From contig JAUKUA010000005.1 of NCBI GenBank assembly GCA_030549175.1, forward strand, positions 1,922,001-1,986,000: DNA of 64,000 bases, written 5' to 3'. Origin of the DNA: Lasiosphaeris hirsuta (taxonomy: Eukaryota > Ascomycota > Sordariomycetes > Sordariales > Lasiosphaeriaceae). Below the pieces are notes generated by a model. The model searched no databases, was not told where the DNA came from, and saw only the letters and a list, made by a program, of their open reading frames with translations. Shown here one piece after another: positions 50,219 to 60,627 of the stretch. Numbering within the stretch: position 1 is the first letter of the stretch; each line of letters opens with the position of its first letter. The translations under genes and the position numbers were made by a program.

Positions 50219-52729
50219 GGTGGTTTAAAGTATATCTATTATACCCGTTGTGAGGGGGAGGGCGTGCTATATGTAGTTGCCAAGAGAAGTTGCCAAGAGA
50301 ATTACTGTGAACAGAGAAGGACATTCCCCAATGGCGGACGGGGTAAAGACGAAGAGACAGAAACAAGCTTCGTTAAGGAGGGACGTCGAGATACTTAACC
50401 CTGGCACAAGTTGCGGCAGCCGTACAGGGCCTTGCATGTACACGCGGTAAGGTTACAGACAAAAAAAGTGTAGAAAACTGGATGGAAGGGTACGCTAATG
50501 GTATAAATGAAAACCGCAGGGTAGATACCACCTTGCCGGGAGACACAGCGTGACCAGGGCATAGTACCCCTGAAGGTGAAGGGCTTCCATATTGCCGTGC
50601 GTCTTCGGACGTGCATCTGTGTGCAGCCGCAGAGCCTTATTAGGTAGTAGTTCTAATGAACAACGTAAGCTGCGTCATTCATACTTCCGACAGAGGGACG
50701 AGTCAATGGTACGGAGAGGAGTATGGCAGCCGAGCTTGGGCACGCCTACAGCTGGGTGGTCTCTGTACTCGAGGCGGCGGAGGCAACTGGATAAGCTGTC
50801 CATCAAGGGACTTGCTATTACTCGGTGCCGGCAGCGGAAATAAGAGAACGGGTATCTTGCGTATATCCTGGAGTAGGGGGTTCAATATAGATTGACGTAA
50901 CGCAAGCTCAATATCAGACTATTCATTGCGGCCAAGGAAACACGGCGTCTGGTTTATGTTCCGGTAGCATCCTGACGAGCTAGTTTTGGAGGTCCCGGAA
51001 ATCCAGAGCGGCACAACAAGATGGCTTAGCTGGCAAAACTCGGTAGCAGGGCGGCCCAGGCAGGAAAAGGGAGCAGGAGGGAGGTAAAAAAAAAAACCCC
51101 CCCCCCCCCCCAAGGCAGTCCTCGGCTCACAATGCATCAGACTCTACGAGAAGAATGAACGGCTTCGCAATAGAGAGGTTCGAAATCCAGCCACGGCGTT
51201 TTCCCCTGCGCAATTGGGCTGGCACTCGCTTGTATTTGTCTCGGGGCCGATGAGAATTTCAGACAGGCGTAGACCCCACCATCTTCTTTTCTGCGTCGCG
51301 TGGAGAAGCAAGCGGGAAGACTGGGGAAGACTGGGGAGGGCTGGGAGGGTGGCGGCCCCAAGATTTGATGATCAGCCGCACGGTTGATGTTTGCTTCCCG
51401 GCAGATCTGGTCTCGGGGGCCGTCTTGGTGTCGAAAGCTGGGTATCGTGTCCAAATGTGTCCTGATGTGAGAAAAACAATGCGCCATGATGTGCCCCAAG
51501 GTGGTGACGCGGCAAAATGCTCCAAATTTGGAGAAGACCGCTCAAAGGCAGGGGGCAATCACGACATTGTATTTTGGCTGAAATGGCCTCAAATGTCACC
51601 GTGGAGCTGCGGAGCTTGCAAACCGAAGCACCGCAACCTGAAGCGGGTTACTGGAAGTGCGGAGAGCCCCTGTGAGGTTACCGTTCCTTTAAATGAAGAA
51701 GTGATGGGAGGAGAGAATACCAATTTAGAGCCATGGGTTTGGACTTGTGCCCCCTAGAGGTTTTTGAGAAGGACGTGATGGGGTCATTTCGCAATTCTTT
51801 TTGCAAATCGACTAAGAGTGCACGAGCAAGGCTATCCCAAAATTTAGGGAAGTGTCGAGCCGACCGTCTCTCCACCTGCTTGTCTGCCTTGCTCCTGTTG
51901 TTGGTCATTCCTGCCTGTTGTTAGGAGGATGACGTGAGGGATGTGAAGCATTATGAAGGACGGGCCTGGTATGGAAAGTATAAAATGGGTTGCACTGCTC
52001 TCAAGTAAACTTTGCTTTTTAGGCCAGCAAGCGAGCGTATTCTCTCGTCCCCGCTAGGTCTCTCCCCTTTCATCCAACTTCCGTTGTTCTTGTGACATCA
52101 ATCGTATCACTAAACCACTCGCTGCTCCTCCACGATGGTAGACCTCTGTCCAAGTTGCAAGACCACCCCGCCATGAAAGGGACGGCTCTCAATTGACTGC
52201 ATTGCCTACTGCAACCATGGTGAGGTAAATACACTGGTGCGCCGACTCTAAAGCAACGATCCCGCTGTAACCAGGTATTTCCAGGTTACCGCAACAAAGG
52301 TAGCGGCCGTCGTCATCGCACTCTAACTGTCCTCGAGAATGTTGACCATGCTAGAACGCTCGGCTCCGCAGAACGAGGGAATATCGAAATCGCACACTCG
52401 GGTTAAGGCGAGTACCTCGGCTGTGGTAACGTGTCATGCATCCGGTATTTCTTCCTCAGTTCTTCTCGATTTTTCCTTCCCGCATGCCGTTCTGACCGAT
52501 CCCGGTTGGCCTCTGTTCACCAGCGCCACGGCTTTCCCTGCCGGTCGCCCAGCGGTTGAGATTCACCCGTCTTTCCGGATCAGCGCTTCGCGTCTTGTTG
52601 GCTTTCGCCAGCTTTGGCTTGCTGGAGCCGTTGTGTCCGTGCCGACATCCGCGCCGGTCATGCCGGATCTTTGGCAACGCGTCTCGGAGTCAGAAGACGA
52701 ATGCCACGTCGAGTTGCATGCGGGGTGAT
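50219..52729. other. Intergenic region with A11C15 run and a possible orphan promoter
   Basis: About 2.5 kb. It contains the chitin deacetylase promoter at the left and the homopolymer run A11C15 at 51086-51111. At 51979 a TATAAAAT element is followed by a CT-rich leader up to an ATG at 52135, but no convincing protein follows. The frame at 52339-52728 is open without recognisable content. Confidence 0.45.
51979..52137 (+). promoter_or_regulatory. Possible TATA box and pyrimidine-rich leader of an unidentified transcript
   Basis: TATAAAAT at about 51979 is followed by a C/T-rich stretch and ACCACTC..CCACGATGG, resembling fungal promoter-leader structure. The ATG opens only a 13-codon frame; a second ATG near 52217 followed by GTAAAT could splice to a very short product. 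No gene is claimed. Confidence 0.25.
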
Positions 52730-54052
52730 TCATTCTCTCGCGATGCCGTTAACCGTCCTGCTTGTCTTATTTGCTTCGGCCTTTGCGGCTTCCTCGGCCA
52801 CCTTCTTTACAGCTTCTTCGGTGGCCTTCTTGACAGCTTCCTCTGTTGCCTTTTTGATAGCCTCTTCGGCTGCCTTTTTCATCGCGGCTTCGGCAGTTTT
52901 CTTATCAGCTTCTTCCTTTTCCTTCTTCTTCCGCGCCTGTTCGTCACTATCAATTCCGATACCTCCTTGCCTGTCATCACCAGGGCATCGTTCCCTCTCC
53001 AGCTTCATGTCCATAATCATGCTAAGCTCTGGACAGTAGTCGAATATCTTCTTCCGCTGCACCGGGTCCTTCCATACACCATCAGGGAGGTTTCTGCCGC
53101 CGTTGCGGACATGGTAGCCCATGGCTTCGTCGATATAGACGTCTTCCACAGCAAGTGCTTGCTCAGCGCCTGATGCCACCTTGGCGCCAGGCAGAAGATA
53201 AACACGCTTGCCGAACCATTCATCTTCGGGCTCAGAGTTGTTGTATCTTGCCTGAAAGCTGAGAACACGTTGAATGGCAGATACGCGTCGCAAGGATAAA
53301 CCCCCGTTGCCCGAGAAACGGTCGTCGGGTTTCCTGTTTCCTACCTGTGAGCTTCCGGGACAAAACAAGAGAAATTGAACAGCATGCAAGACTTACCTTG
53401 GCGCGCCTACCCAGCTCCAGTCCAGCCAGTCGTTGAGGCTGGTGTCTGAATTGGCACAGAGAATGCTGTCGGACTCGTACTTCAAGATCCACTCAACACC
53501 TGGTAGAAACTCGTCGTAAAACCGAGGGTCTGTCAGGACCCTGAAGACCTTCTCCTTACTGTCAATCTCCCATGGCTCTGGCAGGACCATCAAGTCAAGC
53601 TTTCCAATAACTTGCTGATACTTGGTAGCGTAAGCCCTTCCGACACTGATCACACTCTTCTCAGAGCCTATGAAGAGGAAGCGCCAGTCAGGAGGAACCA
53701 CAGAAATCATATGCAGTATTTGTGGCACCATATGCGGCAAAACCCTCGGCTCGATCAAAAGGGCGACTTTAGAGGCATTATAAGCGTTCTGCGCACCCTC
53801 AGACGTGGTGGCCCAGTCGACTTTGATGGATGGTATTTTTTGCAGCGCGTCGCCCAGTCTGGCCCTGAATTTTTCCCGTATTGCGGGTTGATAATGCGGA
53901 AGGATGGACGCGAACCACCAACTAAAGAACCCATCATGTTAGGAAACCCATGTTTTCTTAGGATGCTAATCAGCTTACGTTAGGGCTAACGAGACAACGA
54001 CTAAAATCTTGGTCCGCGACAGAGCGAATACGGATTGTGAGTTAGTCGACAT
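52730..54052 (-). CDS. DUF5672 family protein, type II membrane (paralogue A)
   Basis: Three exons (53979-54052, 53397-53921, 52730-53333) join to 400 aa. Exon 1 encodes MSTNSQSVFALSRTK and the start of a membrane anchor (ILVVVSLALTWWF), giving a probable type II Golgi/ER protein. The DUF5672 core shows NASKVALLIEPR, HMISVVPPDWRFLFIGS, ESDSILCANS, LNDWLDWSWVGAP and GNGGLSLRRVSAI. Family members are glycosyltransferase-like, of unknown substrate. The join GAPRKPDDRF replaces the usual GAPW, and the segment matching FSGE in paralogue B is missing or diverged. The last 60 residues (340-388) are a Lys/Glu/Ala repeat. Paralogue B lies 1.8 kb away, divergently transcribed. All exon phases close exactly. 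Confidence 0.85.
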
Positions 54053-54744
54053 TGCGTTGATGAAAGAAAACAAATTAATAACAATGAGTGAGATCGCCGG
54101 GGCAAAAGAGCGTGAGTTTCCAATTGTCAAGGACGGGTTGGTATTTTTTATGGGCGGCGGGAGACGAGTCAGAAGCACTTTGCACCTAGCATTACGGGAG
54201 ACAGCGGTGGCCAGAGGTGAAGCAGGGCGGGATTCGCGGGGATATCGCGTGAGCGGGCGATTAAAAGTTCATGATGGTCATGGTCGAAGTTACCAGTAAG
54301 GGATCGTGAGAAGAAGAGATGTCGGTTTGGCCACAAGAGTTGCAGCAAAGGAGCGTTGCGAAGCAGCTGACGCGGTTGGAAGCCCGATTCATTCGATGAA
54401 AGCGAAGGCTGGCCTTCTCATTCCTGTCGCAGCGGTAGTGTAATAATACGAAGCGTGGATTACCAGGGGCTGGAGGGGACTTGGAGGATACTTTAGGGTA
54501 CTAGGGCCCGTGCGTTCATTTCCTGGCAATATCCATGCTGCTGAGAAGGTCGCATTCGATAGTGAATCTAACGGTGTCGCCAGCACGCAATCAACGTCTG
54601 ACGGGCTAAAACCAGTGTTCCAGGTTCCCGGTACTGGGCGCATCATGAATGCTGTTTGCTCAAAGGTAAATGTGCTTCGAAATGGGTCATGGTGAATACT
54701 GTGCTTCCAAGGTCGCCAAACACCATACAGCGTATCTACGGTTC

Positions 54745-54776
54745 GCATGGTTGCATGGTTGCATGGTTGCATGGTT
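54745..54776. repeat. Perfect tandem repeat, four copies of an 8-bp unit
   Basis: GCATGGTT is repeated four times without a mismatch, in the shared upstream region of the two DUF5672 genes. Confidence 0.95.
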
Positions 54777-55134
54777 CGCTACTGTGGCTAATGGTTGCAT
54801 CGAGGGCTGTGTTGGCAGCGTAAGCAGACTTGGAGCAGACTCACCCGCGCGATGCCTTTGATATCTTTGGTAATGGTCCGTGCCGCTAGGTCACGCTACT
54901 ACTGTGCGAATGGGATGGAATAGGGGTTGAATCCACATCATTGAAACGAAGGGATCTCAGTGTTCACCTGCTGCCTACCTACGCAAATGGCAGATGGTAC
55001 ACACGTGCCCCCACCTTTACAGAGGATGGACGTCTTGATAGTATTTCTCAGGGTAGCCATTTGTCGGGCAGCAATTGTCTAGTGCTGTGAGATATTCCCT
55101 GAATGGTAGCCCCTCGAAATGTTCCTACTGTTTT

Positions 55135-55156
55135 GGGGGGGGGGGGGGGTGGGGGG
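55135..55156. repeat. Poly-G tract (G15-T-G6)
   Basis: Fifteen G, one T and six G, followed shortly by nine T. Such tracts are error-prone in sequencing; the true length may differ. Confidence 0.85.
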
Positions 55157-55813
55157 AGAGAGGTTTTTTTTTGTAACATTTATTGTCTACTTAGGGTTTA
55201 CAGAACACAACCCAGGAGAAAGTCGGTGTTGGTGGGGACGGATTACAGGACCCTCCAGCGTGTCGCGCAAAGTGCGACGCCCAAAAATTGCCAAGGGTAT
55301 CCCACCTTTGCAGATCAATAATGGGAGGGCTGCATGTATTAACACCGGTACCCTATATGTACCCTGCCAAGAGCCCAGCCCAAAGGGACAAAGAAAGAAG
55401 GGGGGTGGGCAACCCACACTCAGCCCACCTCCCAAGCCATTCCTCTCTGGTCAAAAACATCCCTGACTGTAATGTCGTGTCGTACTCCTTTTTCGCAAAC
55501 CATATCGTGTCAACTTGGTGGACGCGGTTGGCTGGGAACTTGCGAACACCAGAAATCCCATGCTGTTGTTGCCGTCGCCGCTGGCAGATGAGATGGATTG
55601 ACTTGTCCATCACGGTTCTCCCTACAACAAACGCATCCCGCTCCTCCCAACGCCGGCCACCCTGATTGACGCCATCGCCAACTGAGACAGACTACGACAG
55701 CGGCGCCCTCCCTTCAAGCCGCGATCTGCCACTCGGTCCACGGCGACTCCCCCACTATCTAAACCGGGGCTTGCGCTCTCTGTGCAGCCCACCACGCCAG
55801 ACATCTACACATC

Positions 55814-57201
55814 ATGGCCCGATTCCCAAAACTCAGCGAGCGCAGCAATGCGCTTCAAGGCCGCGGCCTGGGCGATGCATTCGGGAAGGCCAAGCAATTC
55901 ACATTCGCGGCATGGGGCCGCACAAGTCGGCGCATGCGCCTAGCTGGCGGCATCATCCTATTTTTGTAGGAAACCCGGCCGAGTCCAAGGCGAAAGAGGG
56001 CACACCCGCTAATATGGCACACAGAGTACTATCATCATACCTCTCCCTTACGGCGCTCCAGACAGCCGGCGTCGCTCTCCCTAGCGTCTCGCTCAACTAC
56101 CACTACCAGCAGCAGGCGACCAAGTTCAACGAGTCAAAAGTAGCCCTACTCATCGAGAACCGCGCGTTCCCTATCCTCGCCCCGCTGATGCTGCACTTCA
56201 TCAGCGTGGTGCCGCCCGACTGGCGCTTCCGCTTCATGGGCTCGCTGGAGAGCGTTGAGCACATCAACAAGAGCGTTGCCATCCGCGAGCAGGTCAAGGC
56301 AGGCAAGCTGGACCTGACGTACATACCGGCCAACATGACGACGGGGTCGCAAGAAGAGATCAGCCGGTTCCTGACGAACCTGTGGCTGTACGAGGTAGTG
56401 CTACAGCCCGCCGAGTGGCTGCTCATCTTCCAGACCGACAGCATCCTGTGTGCCAACAGCAAGCAGAACCTCAACGACTACCTCGACTACGACTGGATCG
56501 GCGCGCCGTGGAGTCCCAACGCGCGCTTCGGCGGCAACGGTGGCCTGTCGGTGCGCCGCGTCAGCGCCATCATCGACGTGCTGCGCCAGCAGCAGCGCGA
56601 GGACGGCTCCGAGCCCGAGGACGTGTGGCTGACGGACCGCCTCGGCCACCGCCCCGGCGCCAAGCTAGCCAACGGCACCGTCTCGCTAGTCTTTTCGGGT
56701 GAGATGTTCACGGGCGAGGGCGTCAGCATCGAGCACGGCGACGGCAAGGCGCTGCGCGATCCCGACGGCAACGGGACCGCTACCAACACCACGTCCCCTC
56801 TCGACGCCGCCAAGGATGGCGCCTACGTTGAGGGCATCGACGACTGGCGCGAGGGCTTCTACGAGCCAATGGGCTACCACACGGGCGGCAGCGGCAAGTG
56901 GCTGCACACGCAGATCTGGGGAACCCCCAAGTTGCGCAAGCACATCTGGGATTACTGCCCCGAGGTCAAGATGACGCTGGCCATGGACGCAGCCAAGTTC
57001 GTGCCGGGCACCTGCGGCGCCGAGTGGAAGAAGAAGCGCGGGCTGGACGACGATACCGGCTTTGGCTTCATCGGCCTCGAGGGCGAGCATAGCAGCCTCG
57101 ACTTGGATGGAGAGAGCGATAGGCTCGAGGCGCGGGGCTATGACACAGAAATCATCGACGGGGTGGAATACCCCGTGATACCGGGGCTGATGCCTTGGTA
57201 A
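55814..57201 (+). CDS. DUF5672 family protein, type II membrane (paralogue B)
   Basis: Two exons (55814-55965, 56085-57201; 119-nt intron with a GTAGGA donor) join to 422 aa. The N-terminus MARFPKLSERS leads to a short membrane anchor (RLAGGIILFF) rebuilt across the intron. The core carries NESKVALLIENR, HFISVVPPDWRFRFMGS, QTDSILCANS, LNDYLDYDWIGAPW, GNGGLSVRRVSAI, EDVWLTDRLGHRPGAKLANG, FSGEMFTGEGV and EPMGYHTGGSGKWLH. This is the complete family pattern, including the FSGE segment lacking in paralogue A. DUF5672 proteins resemble glycosyltransferases; acceptor unknown. A longer frame reaches back to 55666, but it lacks any anchor and uses no good start. High GC at third positions compared with paralogue A suggests stronger expression or a different history. 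Confidence 0.87.
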
Positions 57202-58106
57202 TTGATTCACAGTTTTTCTCTTCTGCTGTCATGAGTTAGGCTCATAAGGGGGGGCCGCGGCGTTTAGGTTGTCATTTCATGCGTGGATCTTTGTGCTCAT
57301 CATGTATGTATATATATATGCTCTTAAGCGTGTACTGCGATATGTCGAGGGATGTCGAGGGAAGACAGCAACACAGGCTCGGTTCCCGGCTGCGATGCCA
57401 AGCATCGGTACCTGTGCAGCACAACACAACATCCTGTTCAGCAAAAAAAGAGAAAGTTGATGATGTGTTAGAGTGTACTGTACAACGAAGCTGTAAGTGA
57501 AAATAAACTAGAGCTAGCATGGAAAAAGTTTGGATATGACGAACTCTACGCTACACCATTATTTTTTCCCCACTACTATCACGAAGTTTCGTCCAGCTGC
57601 GGAACGTCCCGTCTAGGATATATATCATCTGAAGTGATATAGCTTAGCCGATATTAACTCTGATATGCCTAAGTCCGCACATAATGTAAGGGCTGGCCTG
57701 CATCGACATCCCCGCATACTACGCCAGTACATTAACCAATGTCCAACGATTTCAATGCTCCCAACTTATCACTCTCGAATCCCCAGCGTTCACAATGAGA
57801 TTCTTTGCCCAACCACTCGCTTCATCCCGTGAGCTGAGCAAGGGAACTTGGTAGGTATCATCAATATCGTTCGCTCAACACAAACCGCGAGGTGAGTATT
57901 TTCAAGTTGTTTCTGCAACACTGTGAAAAGCGCCTAAGTCGGTTACAAAATTTACATCATGTTGCCATTACTATAGCTTGGGCTTCTATGTAACGTCCCA
58001 TGAGCTTCAACCCTTCGACTCCCGCGTAAATGTCTAAAATATGTAAATGCCCCGTCCTACATGATACATGCCCATTCCACCCATCAAAACACCATCATTA
58101 CCCTCA
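57202..58106. other. Convergent intergenic region
   Basis: About 900 bp between the stops of paralogue B (+) and Sec12 (-). AT-rich, with no supported feature. Confidence 0.5.
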
Positions 58107-59924
58107 CTATAACTCCCGAACTATCCCACCAACCACCCCAGCAATCTCGCCAAACAAGACACTCTTCAAAATCGTCTCCCCCATCTCCTCACCCCAGTGC
58201 CCAGCCTTCTTCAGCTTCTCCTTCCACGCGGCCTTCTCTGCCGGCGGCAATTCGTGCCACTCTCTTGCATCGGCATGCTGCTCCCCATCATGCTTATCCA
58301 CCGTCACCTCTGCATCCCCATCCCCCTCCACGACGTTCAACACGACCTTCTCCCCATTCCCCAGCCCCTCCTCGCGACCGAGATACTCGGCCAAGAACGG
58401 CTGCTCCTGCTCCCAATCCTGGTTCCCGCCGACCGGAACCGACGGCACATTCCGCCAGTGCGTCTCGTGCCACGCGGCGGGGGTGATCAGCCTGGCGCCG
58501 AGGATCGGCCGCGTGATGCCTTTGACCTCGAGGAAGCCCTGGCCGACAACGCCTAGCAGGACGACGATCAATGCGAGCACGAAAATCAGCGGGTTGGCCG
58601 AGGGCCCGTGGCTCTTGAGTGCGAGGACGTAGCGCGGCACGCGGGGCGGACCGGCGCGGCGTGCGGCCGCGGGCGTCTTGTCGGGGAGCTTGCGCAGCGG
58701 CAGCGAGTGCACGACGCACGTGTTACCCATGGACCCGATGCTGGCGAGCTTGAGGTGCAGGACGCGCATGCTGGGAGTCTTGGGCGCGGCGAAGTGAGAG
58801 AAGGCGAGACCAGAGATGGGGCCCGCGTGCACGGCTTTGAGGGTGGTGATGGGCTGCAGCTTGGCGAGGAGGGAGATGTCGCCGAGGGATTGGTGCTCGA
58901 GGGCGTATAACGTAATGGAGCTGTCCTGGCCCGACACGGCGATGGCGAACTGCGAGTCGCCGTACCTTTGCGAGGCAGAGGTTGGTGGTCTGAGGTTGCG
59001 CACTGCCATGCCTGTAGCGCGTGTGACGGTCTTGACCAGCTTGGCTGAGATGGCGAGGCGCGCTTTTCCTTCCGGCCCTTGCTCGGGCTTGGGGAGGCGG
59101 AAGCCGTGAAGAACGACGCCGCCCGCTTTAGGCAGGTTGGCGGCACAGAGAACGAAAGTCGGCGTCAGGAAGCGGATCGACCGGAAGGTAGGGCGTGGGT
59201 AGTCGTCGTGAGGCAGGGTGAAGACGAGGCGGGGTGTCTCGGACAGCCCCTTGCCGATGCCGATTGTGTAGATTTCGTAGTCATCACAGTACACCAACTG
59301 CCACTTGTCGTCTGCGGTTTGTATCAGGTCAAGGTCCATTGCCTCCTTAGCGATCTCTATTACCCCCTTGGGCCTAGGCGCGGTACTGCCGCTCGTCCCT
59401 GAGGGGACGTCAAACACGGCAATCTGCGCATCCTTGGCGAGACCCGTCGCGATTGCGCCGACCTGAGCCCGGTCGGGGAAATATGGGGACAGCCTCAGGA
59501 CTCTCTGGTACGTATCGGCATCTTTGGACGAGAAGAGGGTGGTCCGCGAGGTCTCGGCAATTTTCGGGGTGGTCTTGGACTTGGAAGGCTGCTCGACGGC
59601 GAAGACTCTGAAGTGCTCATTCTTCCCCTTTGCGACATCGGCAGGAGACGAGTTGATACCCGTAAACACCAGGATTGAGTTCCTCCTCCGGGGACCAACG
59701 GCGATGGTATTGACGCTATCCTCGTCGCGGCTCAGGTCGAGCTCCGACACAACGTCGAGGGTGTCTTGGTGCGAGGCGTCGACAACGCTGATCTTGTTAG
59801 ACACCCCGCTCCTCCCAGGACCGCCGCCTCCGCCCAGCACCAGTCGGTTTGCATCTTGGGGGTCGAAATCGCAGGCGTAGAGGGGGTATGAGAGATGCAG
59901 AGTGGCAGATGGGATCGATACCAT
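58107..59924 (-). CDS. sec12: Sec12-like guanine nucleotide exchange factor for Sar1
   Basis: Single exon, 605 aa, starting MVSIPSATLHLSYPLYACDFDP. It is an ER type II membrane protein. The cytosolic WD40-like beta-propeller (residues 1-440) includes LVLGGGGGPGRSGVSNKI, the loop that in Sec12/PREB contacts Sar1, plus VAVSGQDSSITLYAL and HAGPISGLAFSH. A single transmembrane helix (about 440-462, PLIFVLALIVVLLGVVGQGFLEV) is followed by a luminal C-terminal region of about 140 residues with ITRPILGARLITPAAWH. In the family, Sec12 loads GTP on Sar1 to start COPII vesicle formation. I see no HDEL-type retrieval signal at the C-terminus (ends GIVREL). The substrate GTPase is encoded at 30314-31215. 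Sequence identity with yeast Sec12 is low outside the propeller loop, as usual. Confidence 0.9.
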   Translation of the reverse strand: MVSIPSATLHLSYPLYACDFDPQDANRLVLGGGGGPGRSGVSNKISVVDASHQDTLDVVSELDLSRDEDSVNTIAVGPRRRNSILVFTGINSSPADVAKGKNEHFRVFAVEQPSKSKTTPKIAETSRTTLFSSKDADTYQRVLRLSPYFPDRAQVGAIATGLAKDAQIAVFDVPSGTSGSTAPRPKGVIEIAKEAMDLDLIQTADDKWQLVYCDDYEIYTIGIGKGLSETPRLVFTLPHDDYPRPTFRSIRFLTPTFVLCAANLPKAGGVVLHGFRLPKPEQGPEGKARLAISAKLVKTVTRATGMAVRNLRPPTSASQRYGDSQFAIAVSGQDSSITLYALEHQSLGDISLLAKLQPITTLKAVHAGPISGLAFSHFAAPKTPSMRVLHLKLASIGSMGNTCVVHSLPLRKLPDKTPAAARRAGPPRVPRYVLALKSHGPSANPLIFVLALIVVLLGVVGQGFLEVKGITRPILGARLITPAAWHETHWRNVPSVPVGGNQDWEQEQPFLAEYLGREEGLGNGEKVVLNVVEGDGDAEVTVDKHDGEQHADAREWHELPPAEKAAWKEKLKKAGHWGEEMGETILKSVLFGEIAGVVGGIVREL

Positions 59925-60627
59925 GGCTGGCTGTCGTGTCTATCGGTTCCTGCGCGGTTTGCGCGAGCTGCGATTCGGCTGTCGGCTGTGAGGTAAAATC
60001 AGAGGTATTAAGGTAAAAAGAAGTATGAAAGCCCTAGCCTTGGCCAAAAACTACAGAAATACACTTGTTGGACTCGGTGGCATCTCGTCGTTTCTCACGT
60101 AGAAGCTGGGGATGCCGACACGTGGAGCTACTTGAATGACGATGACGCTGGGGCCAGATCTTAACATTTTATGGGACTTTTTTTCTCGTTCTTGGCTACG
60201 GGCTAGGTCCATGTCTTGGCGTTGTAGCCCTGTTGGCGAGCGGGGAATCTTTGGGGAAACGAGGTGTCCCCAGCGCAGTGGAATGCATAACCCAAAATGA
60301 CGTACAGGGGGCCCGGCTTGCCATATCACTAGATCACTAGAACTGCCCTGCACCAGGGTGCAAACGAGATCGGTTCCCACAAGTCTTTAGATCTTCATTA
60401 TTTATTCCAACGCTTGAGTGACAAGCTGGCATTTTGCGATATGGATGGGTGCAATTGACACTAGAAATACATAGCAGCTGCAAAGGTAAGGCAAGGCTGG
60501 CTCTCTGTGATTTTAAAAAATATCCGGAGCAACAAAGCTAGAAAATGACTCACATCGAGGATTCCTCGCCGCATTCGTCCTCTCTAGAAAGTGCCGTTGC
60601 TGCTTCAAGCCTGCCACCATGCTCTTA
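59925..60627. other. Intergenic: sec12 promoter and aldehyde dehydrogenase 3' flank
   Basis: About 700 bp between two minus-strand genes. Nothing else is supported. Confidence 0.5.

Larger units (their letters stand above)
54053..55813. other. Divergent promoter region between the DUF5672 paralogues
   Basis: About 1.76 kb separating the two start codons. It contains a perfect 8-bp tandem repeat (54745-54776) and a G15 homopolymer (55135-55149). No coding frame is supported. Confidence 0.55.

Noticed and set aside
51170..51192. B-box-like GGTTCGAAATCC suggesting a tRNA
   Set aside because: Spacing differs from GGTTCGANNCC, and no acceptor stem or A box is found around it.
52339..52728. 129-codon plus-strand frame next to DUF5672 paralogue A
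   Set aside because: Random-looking composition; overlaps the 3' flank of the minus-strand gene.
55666..56084. Upstream frame for DUF5672 paralogue B starting at 55666
   Set aside because: No membrane anchor or family motif; the spliced start at 55814 gives a proper type II anchor.
57202..58106. Possible small gene in AT-rich convergent gap
   Set aside because: Only short frames without motifs; consistent with 3' UTRs.
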